NCBI RefSeq assembly: GCF_000388065.1
Contig: NW_009242976.1
Span: 2,358,417-2,389,556, forward strand
DNA from: Fonticula alba
Taxonomy: Eukaryota > Opisthokonta > Rotosphaerida > Fonticulaceae
Direction of reading: 5' to 3'
Length of the DNA stretch: 31,140 nucleotides
The notes under the pieces were generated by a model. That model saw only the letters and a program-made list of their open reading frames with translations, was not told the DNA's origin and did not search any database. The translations under genes and the position numbers were made by a program. Position 1 is the stretch's first letter; each line of letters opens with the position of its first letter. Positions 12,201 to 20,639 of this stretch are shown here, one piece after another.

Positions 12201-12512
12201 CCTCGCGACGTTGTTTGTCTTTGTTGGAACAGGGAAATTCTGCCCGCCTATCTGGCGCATCTTCGATCGGCATACGCCAATGGCCACTCCATTGGCGTGG
12301 CTCATCTCCTTTGGCCGGCGGCTTGTGCGCTGGGAGTCAGCCGCGATCTTCTGGCTGCTCTCTTCGATCTGGCCTCCAGCGACCCGAGCGGCGGGGACTT
12401 TGTCCCGGATGCCCCGGCCACCAGCACCGGCCACATCGCCAAGAAGCAGCTCCACCACATTGGCTCGTTCAGCATCGGCAGCCAGCTGGCCTTCCAGGAC
12501 GGCACCCTTTGA
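2513..12512 (+). CDS. INTS1: Integrator complex subunit 1 (4 exons; exon 3 broken by an assembly artefact)
   Basis: Exons 2513-2911, 3169-5832, 6063-12021, 12233-12512 (stop TGA). Removing the artefactual 202 and 196 bp inside exon 3 leaves one continuous frame of about 2,967 aa; human INTS1 is about 2,190 aa. INTS1 is the large scaffold of Integrator, which cleaves nascent Pol II RNAs in the nucleus. Support: the DLLGDRVWTDLPGAQRF segment of exon 2 matches human EDSLGERIWVDSPHCKTF (former DUF3677); a Trp-Pro helix pair near 5125-5240 and an LLSPVDLD...LLDPRLALGARL stretch near 5450-5560 match the middle of human INTS1; ITTYITRLSQLLYEYG near 9645 matches a C-terminal helix. Lineage-specific additions are poly-Ala (GCG)n at 3742-3774 and about 3985-4003, a Ser/Asp/Glu-rich region at about 10150-10620 and an RD/RE tract at 10972-11055. 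The last donor is GTACGC; the first donor (GTACCC at 2912, or 3 bp earlier) is uncertain. Identity is firm for the N-terminal half and less so after the acidic region. Confidence 0.85.
5945..5965. repeat. (CT)n tract in INTS1 intron 2
   Basis: Short pyrimidine dinucleotide run inside the 5833-6062 intron. The donor is GTGCGT and a CTGAC branch-like motif follows at about 5989. Confidence 0.85.
6178..6562. repeat. Perfect 183-bp direct duplication (6178-6360 = 6380-6562), artefact
   Basis: The two copies are identical base for base and are separated only by the 19-bp adapter remnant at 6361-6379. The 202-bp offset is not a multiple of three, so the INTS1 frame breaks here. The exact adapter in the spacer shows this is an assembly join, not a biological duplication. 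Confidence 0.95.
6361..6379 (+). other. Illumina read-2 adapter remnant
   Basis: acgtgtgctcttccgatct is identical to the 3' end of the Illumina TruSeq read-2 adapter (established sequence). It lies inside INTS1 coding sequence and cannot be genomic. Confidence 0.97.
6645..7016. repeat. Perfect 176-bp direct duplication (6645-6820 = 6841-7016), artefact
   Basis: Two identical copies flank the 20-bp adapter at 6821-6840 with a 196-bp offset, giving a second frame change in INTS1. With the first duplication it brackets the insert 6380-6820; the only sequence unique to that insert is 6563-6644. Confidence 0.95.
6821..6840 (+). other. Illumina read-1 adapter remnant (reverse complement)
   Basis: agatcggaagagcgtcgtgt is identical to the start of the Illumina adapter seen at the 3' end of read-through fragments. 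It is oriented outward from the insert, as expected for a whole library molecule. Confidence 0.97.
10972..11055 (+). repeat. Hexamer-like tract encoding Arg-Glu/Arg-Asp repeats in INTS1
   Basis: Repeated cgcgac/cgggag units encode alternating RE and RD dipeptides just after the acidic Ser/Asp/Glu region. Such RD/RE tracts are typical of proteins that bind RNA or splicing factors. It is in frame and within one long exon, so it is protein sequence, not an intron. Confidence 0.85.
12135..12203. repeat. Long (CT)n tract in INTS1 intron 3
   Basis: Near-perfect CT run filling the 3' half of the 12022-12232 intron. It acts as an extended polypyrimidine tract after the CTGACTGAC branch-like motif at about 12108-12116 and before the AG at 12231-12232. 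Confidence 0.9.
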
Positions 12513-13495
12513 ACGGGAGGCGCCCCCTCCTTGGCCCTCCTCTCGGAGGCAATACACCCCCCCATAGACACATGCATGATCGGGCGCTGGGCCAGTTGGA
12601 AGAGCGGACAGGGGAGGGGACAAGCCGGGGGGTGCATCTGCTTGGCAGGGTGGTCCTCTCGGTGGCGCGTGACGTCGGGCAATGGGGCAGCGGAGGCGTG
12701 ACAGGCAGACATGCAGGCAGGCAGCCGGACAGGACGGCGGCGATGAATGCGCCGGAGAAGCGTCTTTTTGACCTCCGGCCATCGTCCTCACGGCAGCATG
12801 GGATCGGTGGCTCCAGCGCCCGGAATCCCAGGCCGGCGCACCCGACCCCAGGCGGGGAGGCGTCGCCTGGCCGGCGCCAGTGCGGCGACATGAGGCCCAG
12901 ATCGGCGGATCATCGAGGGGGGCCGGGAGGGAGGGGGACATGGCTGGCCGATCGAGGTATGCCCCTGGCCCGGGGAAGCCCGAGCTGCCGAAGGGCCTGG
13001 CCGAAGGACCAATACCCGCAGGGGAGCAGCGAGGGGGGATGGTTTGTAGTTGCTGGAGAGGCAATCGGCAAATTGACGCCACACGCGAGCACCAGGGCGA
13101 GGGCCCTGCCGGGCGAGTCTTGGCTCGACGCAGGGCGCCCCGAGACCGGCAACATGACCGTTTGGTGTCATGGGCGCGGGTCGATCGGCCACCGTTTGGA
13201 GGGGCTTGGGCAAGCATGACGGCGCCATCGGACGGATCTACCGCCGGGCGTTTGGGCCGAGCCTCAGGACCTCCAAAGGGCTCACGGGGGAGAGATGCCT
13301 GGTGTCTTGGAGATCGCTTGTCATCGAAGAGTAATCCACCGAGATCCTGCCTTGGACCGAGACATCCGGCACACCGATGGGGAGAGGCAACATGAGGGCA
13401 AGCAACAGGCGGGCAAGGGCGACTCGGGGTTTGGCGGTGTGGGGGGGAGAGGGCGGGCAGGTGGTGCGTGGCTAAAAAAAGGTCCTCCAAATGGC
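12513..13495. other. Intergenic stretch with no recognisable gene
   Basis: This GC-rich DNA follows the INTS1 stop. Open frames exist on both strands but none has family motifs or spliceable continuity. No AATAAA is seen; an AATACA at about 12550 could serve as a weak poly(A) signal for INTS1. Confidence 0.5.
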
Positions 13496-13691
13496 TAACG
13501 ATGATAACAGGTCCAATATATTACATAAAAGTGCACAAAGTCTGTATGTAACAAAAGCATTTTGATTGATAACAGTAGAAGACTTTATGGCAAAGAAGTG
13601 CCAGAAATCTGTTTTTATTGTGATTTTAAAACACTATAGCTCTGTTGTCATAATTCTAAAATATAAATAACCTTAATACATTTTATCGTTA
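13496..13691. other. AT-rich island with 7-bp inverted ends
   Basis: About 196 bp of AT-rich sequence with abrupt edges in otherwise very GC-rich DNA. TAACGAT at 13496-13502 is repeated as ATCGTTA at 13685-13691, exactly at the composition boundaries. No ORF longer than a few codons is present. It includes TATAAATA at 13662-13669, about 180 bp before the carrier start codon. It could be a small non-autonomous transposon, inserted organelle or foreign DNA, or an unusual promoter. I recognise no homologue. Confidence 0.6.
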
Positions 13692-13842
13692 ATATATGCT
13701 TGTTCCTCTCGGGAGGGGGATATCAAGGACCACCGTGGGGCGCCAGGGCTGGGTGCTCTAGTCAGCATATGCGCCTCCTCCTCCTCCATCTTTTTCCTGC
13801 TCCCCCGCCCTCTTTTTTTTTTTTGCCCCCGAGCGAGCGCGC

Positions 13843-15602
13843 ATGCTCCCCTCCTCATCCACTACCCGGGATGCCGGGACACCGCCGGCCACCCGTCCCG
13901 ATGATGGCTCCCCGACTCGGGACCCCTCTCCCGACACCGGGCAAGCGACTGCCCCCTCCTTCTTTGGGTCAACGGCCTTGCACCAGTCGCTATCCGGCCT
14001 GACGGCGGGCGCCTCAACCACGCTGCTCCTTCACCCGCTGGATTTCTTGAAGACCCGCATGCAGGGTGCGTCTGGGTGAACCATGCGCGAGCCCGCGCCC
14101 TCCTCCTGCCCCCCCCCCCCCTCCCCTTGTGGAGGCGCGAAATGATGTCCGCCGGTCGGTCCCCCTGGTCACTAATGCCTCCTGGTGCGCTTGCCCTCCG
14201 GTAGTCAGCTCCGGCTACACGTCCTCCCTCAGGACGGCCCGAGGGATCTTGGCGAACGAAGGATTCCGGGCTTTCTACTCCGGCCTGACCCCCTCCATCA
14301 TCGGGACTTCCCTCTCGTGGGGGCTGTACTTTGGCTGGTGCGCGGCAGCCATGGTGCTGCGCTCGCCGCGTGACTTCACTGAGACTCGCTGACTGACATG
14401 CTGCTGCCGCCGGTCCGGCACGCACGCGCATCCAGGTACTCCTTTTACCAGCGCCTCATCGCCCCGGATGCGGTCCCGGCCTACTCGTCGACGACCGGCC
14501 AGGATCAGGTCTTCCTGACGCCCCTGCAGACGATGGGCGCCTCGGCTTTGGCCGGTGCGTTTGGGCCATCCTTCGGGGCTCCCTGTGCTTTTTTATTTTC
14601 TGACCACCGGGCCTCCTCCCCTCGCCCCCCCCCCCCCTTCCCAGGCATGACCACCTCCCTCATGACCAACCCCATCTGGGTGGTGAAGACCCGGATGTGT
14701 GTGCAGCAGCACCCATCGGCTGGCGGGCCGCCGGCCTACTCCAGCGTCTCTTGTGCGTGGAGCATGCTGGGCTCGCCCCGGCTTGGAGCCTCGAATGTGG
14801 GCCCCAGCCCGAGCATGACCCTGTCGCGACTGCCTCGCCGCTGACCTTGCACGCTGTTTCCCATCTCCTCCCTCTCTGCGCCAGCTGCCCTTTTGTCTAT
14901 CGCTCGGAATGAGGGCCTGCGCGGGCTGTACCGTGGATTTGGCATGGCCCTACTCGGGTCGGCCCATGGCGCGGTGCAGTTTGGCGTGTATGAGCCGCTC
15001 AAGCGCCACGTCAGCGTCTTCCGCTTCGGTGCCCCGGGCCAGCGTCTTGTGCGTCACCCAGGGCCGCTGCCCGTCTCGCTGTCCCCCTTCCCCGGAGTTG
15101 GGCCAGCCCGGCGTGCTAACACTCTTCTCCTTTTGCCAGAGCGCAACCGATCAGCTGCTGTGTGCCTCGGTCAGCAAGGTGGTTGCCGTGGTCTCCACCT
15201 ATCCGATTCAGCTGGTGAAAACCCACCTGCAGGTGCGCCCCGCCGCCAGTCCAACCCATGCCCTCGCGCAGCAACCTCACACTCCCTCTCTGTGTCTCCC
15301 CCCTGGCGGGCCCGGGTTCCCCTTTGCAGCGCGAGCGTGTGAAGCACCTCAAGATCTCGACCCTCCTTCGGGAGATCTTCGTGTGCGTTCCAGGCCCGTG
15401 CCCCCGTTCCGGAGGCCGCCCTTCTTCTTCCCGCCTCCCGCGGGAGTCCATGTGCTAACGCGATCGTCAATCTAGTGCCAACGGAGTGACTGGGCTGTAC
15501 CGCGGCCTGGGGCCGGCTCTGTTGCGCGTTCTCCCCCAGAGCTCGCTCACGTTGCTGGCGTACGAGCAGATTTCCGTCCTGCTGGACACGTCCCAGTCGT
15601 GA
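13843..15602 (+). CDS. SLC25A32: Mitochondrial carrier, SLC25A32/Flx1 type (folate/FAD), 8 exons
   Basis: Exons 13843-14065, 14205-14337, 14436-14554, 14645-14752, 14885-15048, 15140-15232, 15330-15382, 15476-15602 (stop TGA) give 339 aa with consistent phases. All seven donors are GTGCGT or GTGCGC. Three carrier repeats are present, with signatures PLDFLK, PIWVVK and PIQLVK. Trp in the second and Gln in the third signature in place of an acidic residue are hallmarks of the SLC25A32 branch, as are LSWGLYF, GSAHGAVQF and STYPIQLVK. Known family role: inner-membrane transport of FAD or folates into mitochondria. The Ser/Thr/Pro-rich N-terminus of about 45 residues is extra. Substrate (folate, FAD, or pyrimidine nucleotide as in sister carriers) cannot be read from sequence. 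It converges with the hydrolase gene; poly(A) signal at 15701. Confidence 0.93.
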
Positions 15603-16040
15603 GTGAAACCCACGGGGGGCTGGGCCCATGTCCTTTCTCTTGCTGCCGCCCCGCCCCCCGTTACACAGGGACCGGGGCACACCACACAACCATAGACAAC
15701 AATAAACGGTGCTGGCCTCCGGCGCACCCGCACCCCTCACCAGCCAATGCATCGGGCGGGACTCAACAAGCGGGGAACGGAAAGCCAGGCACACGGGGGT
15801 GTATTGGATATGCCGCACTCTGGTCCTGTGCGTGGCATTGTGCGCAGGAAGGGTGCAGGCCCGCCAGCCGAGTGGCGAGTGGGGCGGGCAAACTGTGCCC
15901 AACCCCTTCCCGAAGGGCCATCTCACCGGGGGGGGCGGCACTGGCACATGAGGCCGGCACCGGGCATGGTGACGGAGCAGCACGGGCGGGCATATGGACG
16001 CGGAGCCGTGGGGACGGCACGACGTCGGGGAGCAACACAT
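15603..16040. other. Convergent intergenic region between carrier and hydrolase
   Basis: It holds the 3' UTRs of both genes and no ORF of interest. The carrier's AATAAA is at 15701-15706 and the hydrolase signal lies at the other edge. Confidence 0.7.
15701..15706 (+). promoter_or_regulatory. AATAAA poly(A) signal of the carrier gene
   Basis: Canonical hexamer about 100 bp after the carrier stop codon, set in an A-rich patch (catagacaacaataaac) that stands out from the GC-rich surroundings. Confidence 0.75.
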
Positions 16041-16045
16041 TTAAT
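16040..16045 (-). promoter_or_regulatory. ATTAAA poly(A) signal overlapping the hydrolase stop codon
   Basis: On the minus strand the last codons read TAT TAA followed by A, so ATTAAA spans the stop codon. No other AATAAA-like hexamer was seen in the next few hundred bases. Confidence 0.45.
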
Positions 16046-18312
16046 AGTCACCCTCATCGACGACCAGCCGACCGACAGCGCGGCCGCCACCATGGCGGTC
16101 GTAAGTGGCCGACAGCTGGGGCAGGGGCTGGACCGAGGTGGGGATGGGCCGGCGGCAGCCGGAGCTGTCGGAGCCGCAGACATCATGGATGAAGCCGGTG
16201 GCAAAGAAGTCGGCCATCTGCTGGTTGACGACCGGGTCCTTGCGGGTGTACGAGTGGGTGTCGTACTCCTTGGGCGGGGGGATGTTCTCCTCCGGGGCCG
16301 GGGGGACGCCGTAGTCATAGCCGACGGCCACGCTGTACTCATTGGTCGAGGTGCCGGGGATGAGGTCGCCGAAGACGGTCTCATTGTACTCGGGCATGTG
16401 GCCGCGGAAGACGCGGCCGCCGACAGCGCGGTTGTTGGCCTGGGCCGAGAGCCAAGAGACCTGGGCATCGCCGAGGCTGTAGTGATAGAGCATGCGCTTG
16501 GCCGGGGCGGTCGCGCCCGGGGGCATGAGGGTGGGGATCTCGCCGCTGAGGCTGTTCACGTAGCCGGCCGGCTCGGCGCGGTCCCACGCCTGGCCCATGA
16601 GGGTCAGGAGCCAGGTGACGTCGATGCTCTTGGGGTAGCGGCTGGTCAGGATGGCGTAGTACGGGTCGAAGTCCACCGAGCGCAGGAGCATCATGGAGTA
16701 CGGGGCGCCCGGCACATCGAGGCAACCACGGTGGACCCAGGGGCTGAGGGCCATGTAGCTGTGTTTCCGTGGGCCGGGGGGGGGGGGGGGGGGGGGGGGA
16801 GGGGTCAGTGGCGCGAGCTGCAAAAGCCGGCTGGCAGGCGAGCGACACGGTCCGCGGTGTGGCACATGGGAGCGTACTTGTTGCCCAGGATGCCGCCCTG
16901 GCTATTGCCATAGTAGTAGAGCTTGTTGGTCTTGAGGACGGACACGCCGCCATACTTGACAACCTCGTCATTGGACAGGCTGGTCATGGCCATCTGTGCG
17001 CGGGGGTGGTGGGTGAAGGGGAGAGCAGGGCAGGGCAGGGCGATCGGAGGTGACAAAAGTGAGCAGGGATGGCGATAGGGGACACGACACACGTGAGGAG
17101 GGGGGAGGGGCAGAGACAGAGGCAGAGAAAGAGGCAGAAGCGCCGGCGCACCCGCATGGAAAGAACGGCGTTGGTGATGCCCTGGGAGAGGCGGTCGGGG
17201 AGGATGTTGAACTGGCCGATGTCGGTGGCCAGCATGCGGGTGACGGCCGGCACATCGGGGCTGGCCATGCCCTGCCAGTCGACGGCCAGCAGGACATACC
17301 CATAGGTGTTGGCGATGCGGGCGAGCCAGCTGCCGCCGATCTGGCCCTGGCTGCCGAACAGCCCATGGCCATACTGGAGAATGGCCCCGGCGCGCTGCTC
17401 CTCCGCCAGGATGGTGGGAATGCGCATGGTGAACTTGACATCGACAAACTGCTGGAAGACCGGCAGGTCGGTGTCCGGGTCGATGACCAGCGAGGCGCCG
17501 GGCTTCGGCTCGTCCAGGTAGTTGGGGATGCGCATGCGACCGACGATCTCGCGGGCGATGTTCTCCGCCGGGTTGTCATGCACCGAGACGATGGTGTAGT
17601 CGATGCCGGAGGCCGGGATGCGGGACAGGGCGTCATCGCGCATGTGGCGCGCGCGCCCGGTCAGCGAGTGCTGCGAGGCCACGGTGAAGTCCCACGCCTG
17701 CTGGAGGTTCTCGCGGCGGATGCCGGCGCGCGCGAGCGGGCCGAAGACATCGCGCTCGAAGTGCTCGCGGCGGAGCTCGATGTCGCTGTCCTCGGAGGGC
17801 AGCTTGTCACGCAGGGCCCGGAAGCCGGCGGTCGGCGGCAGCGGCCGGCGAGTGGAGGCAGACAGAACATCGCGAATTGCCACGATGTACCGGCGCTCGT
17901 GCTTCAGAGCGCCGGCCGCCCAGATGAGGAAGCCGCGCTCCTGGAGCGGCTCGTTGGCGGCGTTGCTCTGGTCGATCTCGGCCCAGCTGGGGACCACCTC
18001 GCCGGTGTCGGCGTCCAGCAGGACCACCTTGGCCCCGGGGCTGAGGGATTGCTCGATGTCCCGGTGGCCGACCACCCCCTCGAGCGACACGTCCCCGAGG
18101 TAGGTGATGATCTGCGGCATGGGGGAAAACCCATCCAGCGTGGCCCACGGCGCGGGGACGAACTTGTCCCCGCGCTGGTCGGCCGGCATCATGGACTCGC
18201 GCAGGCGCAGCTTGAAGCCGGTGTGCGACCAGCTGGCCGAGGCGGGCTCCAGGTAGAAGTTGTTCGGGTACGGCAGCCGGCACTTGTGGGCGATCGGGTC
18301 GCAGTCACCGAG
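16041..18312 (-). CDS. Alpha/beta-hydrolase of a large bacterial-type secreted family (5' end missing)
   Basis: Exons 18312-17152, 16993-16878 and 16758-16041 (stop TAA) encode 664 aa in consistent phase; donors are GTGCGC and GTACGC. The first visible acceptor is CAG at 18315-18313, so at least one upstream exon lies in or beyond the N gap. Features: CDPIAHKCRLPYPNNFY start motif, an HG-type oxyanion segment YGHGLFGSQG, VDWQGM, then the nucleophile elbow GNSQGG (Ser about 418 of the visible part), followed by YMALSP and VPGAPYS. This order resembles large, mostly uncharacterised predicted lipase/esterase proteins I recall from myxobacteria and actinobacteria, usually secreted. The missing first exon should carry any signal peptide. 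Catalytic Asp and His are not assigned with confidence. Substrate unknown. Confidence 0.78.
16776..16799. repeat. Poly-G (24) in the second hydrolase intron
   Basis: On the coding strand this is a C run after a CTGAC branch-like motif, within the 16877-16759 intron. Confidence 0.9.
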
Positions 18313-18345
18313 CTGAGGGGCTGTGTGTGCAGGGGGGGGGGGGGG

Positions 18346-18445
18346 NNNNNNNNNNNNNNNNNNNNNNNNNNNNNNNNNNNNNNNNNNNNNNNNNNNNNNN
18401 NNNNNNNNNNNNNNNNNNNNNNNNNNNNNNNNNNNNNNNNNNNNN
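18346..18445. other. Assembly gap, 100 N
   Basis: Exactly 100 N flanked by G14 on each side (18332-18345 and 18446-18459). The gap probably stopped at a poly-G tract inside a hydrolase intron, and its size is a placeholder. Confidence 0.98.
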
Positions 18446-19154
18446 GGGGGGGGGGGGGGTGAAGCGTCTGAAGGGGGCATGGACACCCTTCGTGGGGGTC
18501 TTTTCTCCCGTCCGCTTGCGGCCGGTGGCGGTGTCCCCCTCTCCCAAGGGCAAAAAGAAAACAACGGCGAGGGCTCGGGCTGGCGCTCGCGTTGCCCCGC
18601 CCACCACCGCCGCCACCGGCAAGCTGCGCACAACCCGCCAGGCGGGCCCACGCCCGGGGGAGGTCGCTGCTCGCCGGGCCAGGCAGGCCCCGGGTCAGGT
18701 CACCTCCAGCCTGGCGCCGGATGTGTGCGCGTGTTCGCCGGCCGTTGCGCCAGCCAGCCGACCTTGGAGATGACCACGCCCGGGGGATTCTGCTAATGGG
18801 TACCAAAAGTCACACCCCACGATGAGGGAGCGCCATTCGTCGCGAGGCGAGTACCACCCACCCGGGCCGCCTCCCCTTCCGGAGCAAGTCCATATGCGCC
18901 GGGACACGCACCCCAAGCGCCTCGCCCCTCGCCGGTCAGGTTCCAGTCGTGTGCCAGGGGGCGGGGGGGAGGATGCCAGGCATCGGACGAAAACATTGCC
19001 CCGGAAAAGGGCGCAAGGGCCGAGATGCAGATGCCAGCCTGACCCCCTGGGTTGGGGGGGGCGCTCGAGCCCGCGCGACACGGCAACCCCAAAATACCAG
19101 CCCCAGGGCGCGGGACCGGACCGGAGTAGAGCCGCGAGGCGGTAAAAAGCCGTG

Positions 19155-19164
19155 TTTATTTATT
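19155..19164 (-). promoter_or_regulatory. Overlapping AATAAATAAA poly(A) signals, minus strand
   Basis: On the minus strand the sequence reads AATAAATAAA, two overlapping canonical hexamers in very GC-rich DNA. They would serve a minus-strand transcript coming from higher coordinates, most likely the cysteine-rich locus that ends its visible coding near 20.6 kb. Confidence 0.45.
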
Positions 19165-19167
19165 TCA

Positions 19168-19200
19168 ACACACACACACACGCACACACGCACGCACGCA
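19168..19200. repeat. CA/CACG microsatellite
   Basis: (CA)n followed by CACG units, next to the minus-strand poly(A) hexamers. Confidence 0.9.
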
Positions 19201-20639
19201 GACAGGGACATGGTAAATGAGTGTATATGTTTCGGGACCGGGGGCTATTCCGACGCTCAGGGGCAGTGCCGCGTGACCTGGATCACGGCGCCCACACATC
19301 ACGCCCATGGACTACTCGGCGTTGGGAGCGTCCTGTGGAGGGTGGGGGGGGAGCCGCCGCCGGGGATGGCGGAAAGGGGCCAGCGGGCCCCGTTTCGGCG
19401 GATGGGCACCGGGTCCTGGGCGCCAGACGGCAGTGACGCTCGGCAGGCCTTCTGGTCCGTGCGCGGTGGCTGGTCTCGCCGGCAAGGGCATTCCTCACGC
19501 ATGGGGCTCGGCCTGCGTCAGTCCCGAGGGGCCACCCCCCGACTGGCCGGCGCATCATCGACCCATGCTTCGGGGCGCACATCAACCGGTTGTCCGCGGC
19601 AGATCGCACGCACGAGGGCGGAGGGCCCGCCGCGCGCGGCCGTTCTGTCTGTCCGCGCCTGAGCGAGGGCCGCCCGCAGGGAAGTGCCGTGGCCCGGTCC
19701 TGGCGCACGGCATTCCGGCGGAGTTAGCACTCCGTCCCCCGGGCGGGAGGCCCGCTTTTTCGGACGGTAGAGCAGACGCGACCAGCCCGGGAGACACCCG
19801 CGAGGCCATCTACCATAGGGGGTGCTCTGCACTCTCGCGCTGCTTTGTATGTGGCCCTGTGGTCGAGCGGGGAGCCGCGCGGATGCATGACGGCCCAAGC
19901 GCATGTTTGTGTCGAGACAAGGCACCGAGCTTGCCTCCGGCCCGGGGGGGACAGAGGCAAATGCGTGGTATGCATGTATGGGTGTGTCTGCGAAGCAGCG
20001 TAGGCCTGTTGCATGCCACAGCAGGAGCCAGCGACTGAGGGACCCTCATGGCGCCAGCAGTGGCACCGCGTTCCGGCTTCCCTCGTCGGAGGGGACGCGG
20101 CCGATGGAGGGATCTGGAGACGATGCATCCGGGGTTTCTGTTTTTGGCACACCGGGCTCCAGGCTGGCACAACAGGCCCGGGACAAAAAAGAGCGATCCC
20201 AGAGACGTGGATCAAACTGTGGTCGTCCTTTGCAGGGGGAGGGCAGGGGTGCCGCCCCTCAAGGGGAGCTCCCCCCGACGGCGGGCGCCCTTCTCCTGCC
20301 TGCCGGTCCCGGCCCGCCGAGCCGGGCCCATGGGGCAATCGAAAGATGCGCCCCGTGCTGTGTAGCTGGTGGATGCGCGGGCCCAGTGCGAGCCTGGTTC
20401 CGGGGGCGCGACCTGCCTCGAACGAGGAGAAAGGGAAGGGGGGGGGGAAGAGGCACTCGGGTGTGCCACTTGCGGGGAGGAACATCGGCAGCGTGGGAGG
20501 GGGGGGGGGGGGCGTCGCGCCGCATGGCGCGCATCAGCTGGGGGTGGAGCACGCAGTCGGAGGTCTGCTGCCGGCTGGCATGGGGCATGTCGGGAACGTT
20601 GGCCAGGCCGAGGGGAGGGGGAGGGCTGGCGCGGATATC

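Larger units (their letters stand above)
18460..20639. other. No resolvable gene; possible hydrolase 5' exon and 3' UTR of the cysteine-rich locus
   Basis: The first hydrolase exon should lie on the minus strand here or in the gap. I could not pick it: a GTGCGC on that strand near 18630 is a possible donor, but no signal peptide with an ATG is clear. The rest has only Ala/Arg/Gly/Pro-rich shadow frames, a CA/CACG repeat and a minus-strand tandem AATAAA. Confidence 0.5.

Noticed and set aside
13662-13669. TATAAATA as the TATA box of the carrier gene
   Set aside because: It lies inside the AT-rich island where such a match is likely by chance; noted as possible but not annotated.
18460-20600. 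Long Arg/Gly/Pro/Ala-rich frames on both strands
   Set aside because: Long open frames are expected in very GC-rich DNA; none has domain motifs or consistent splice context.
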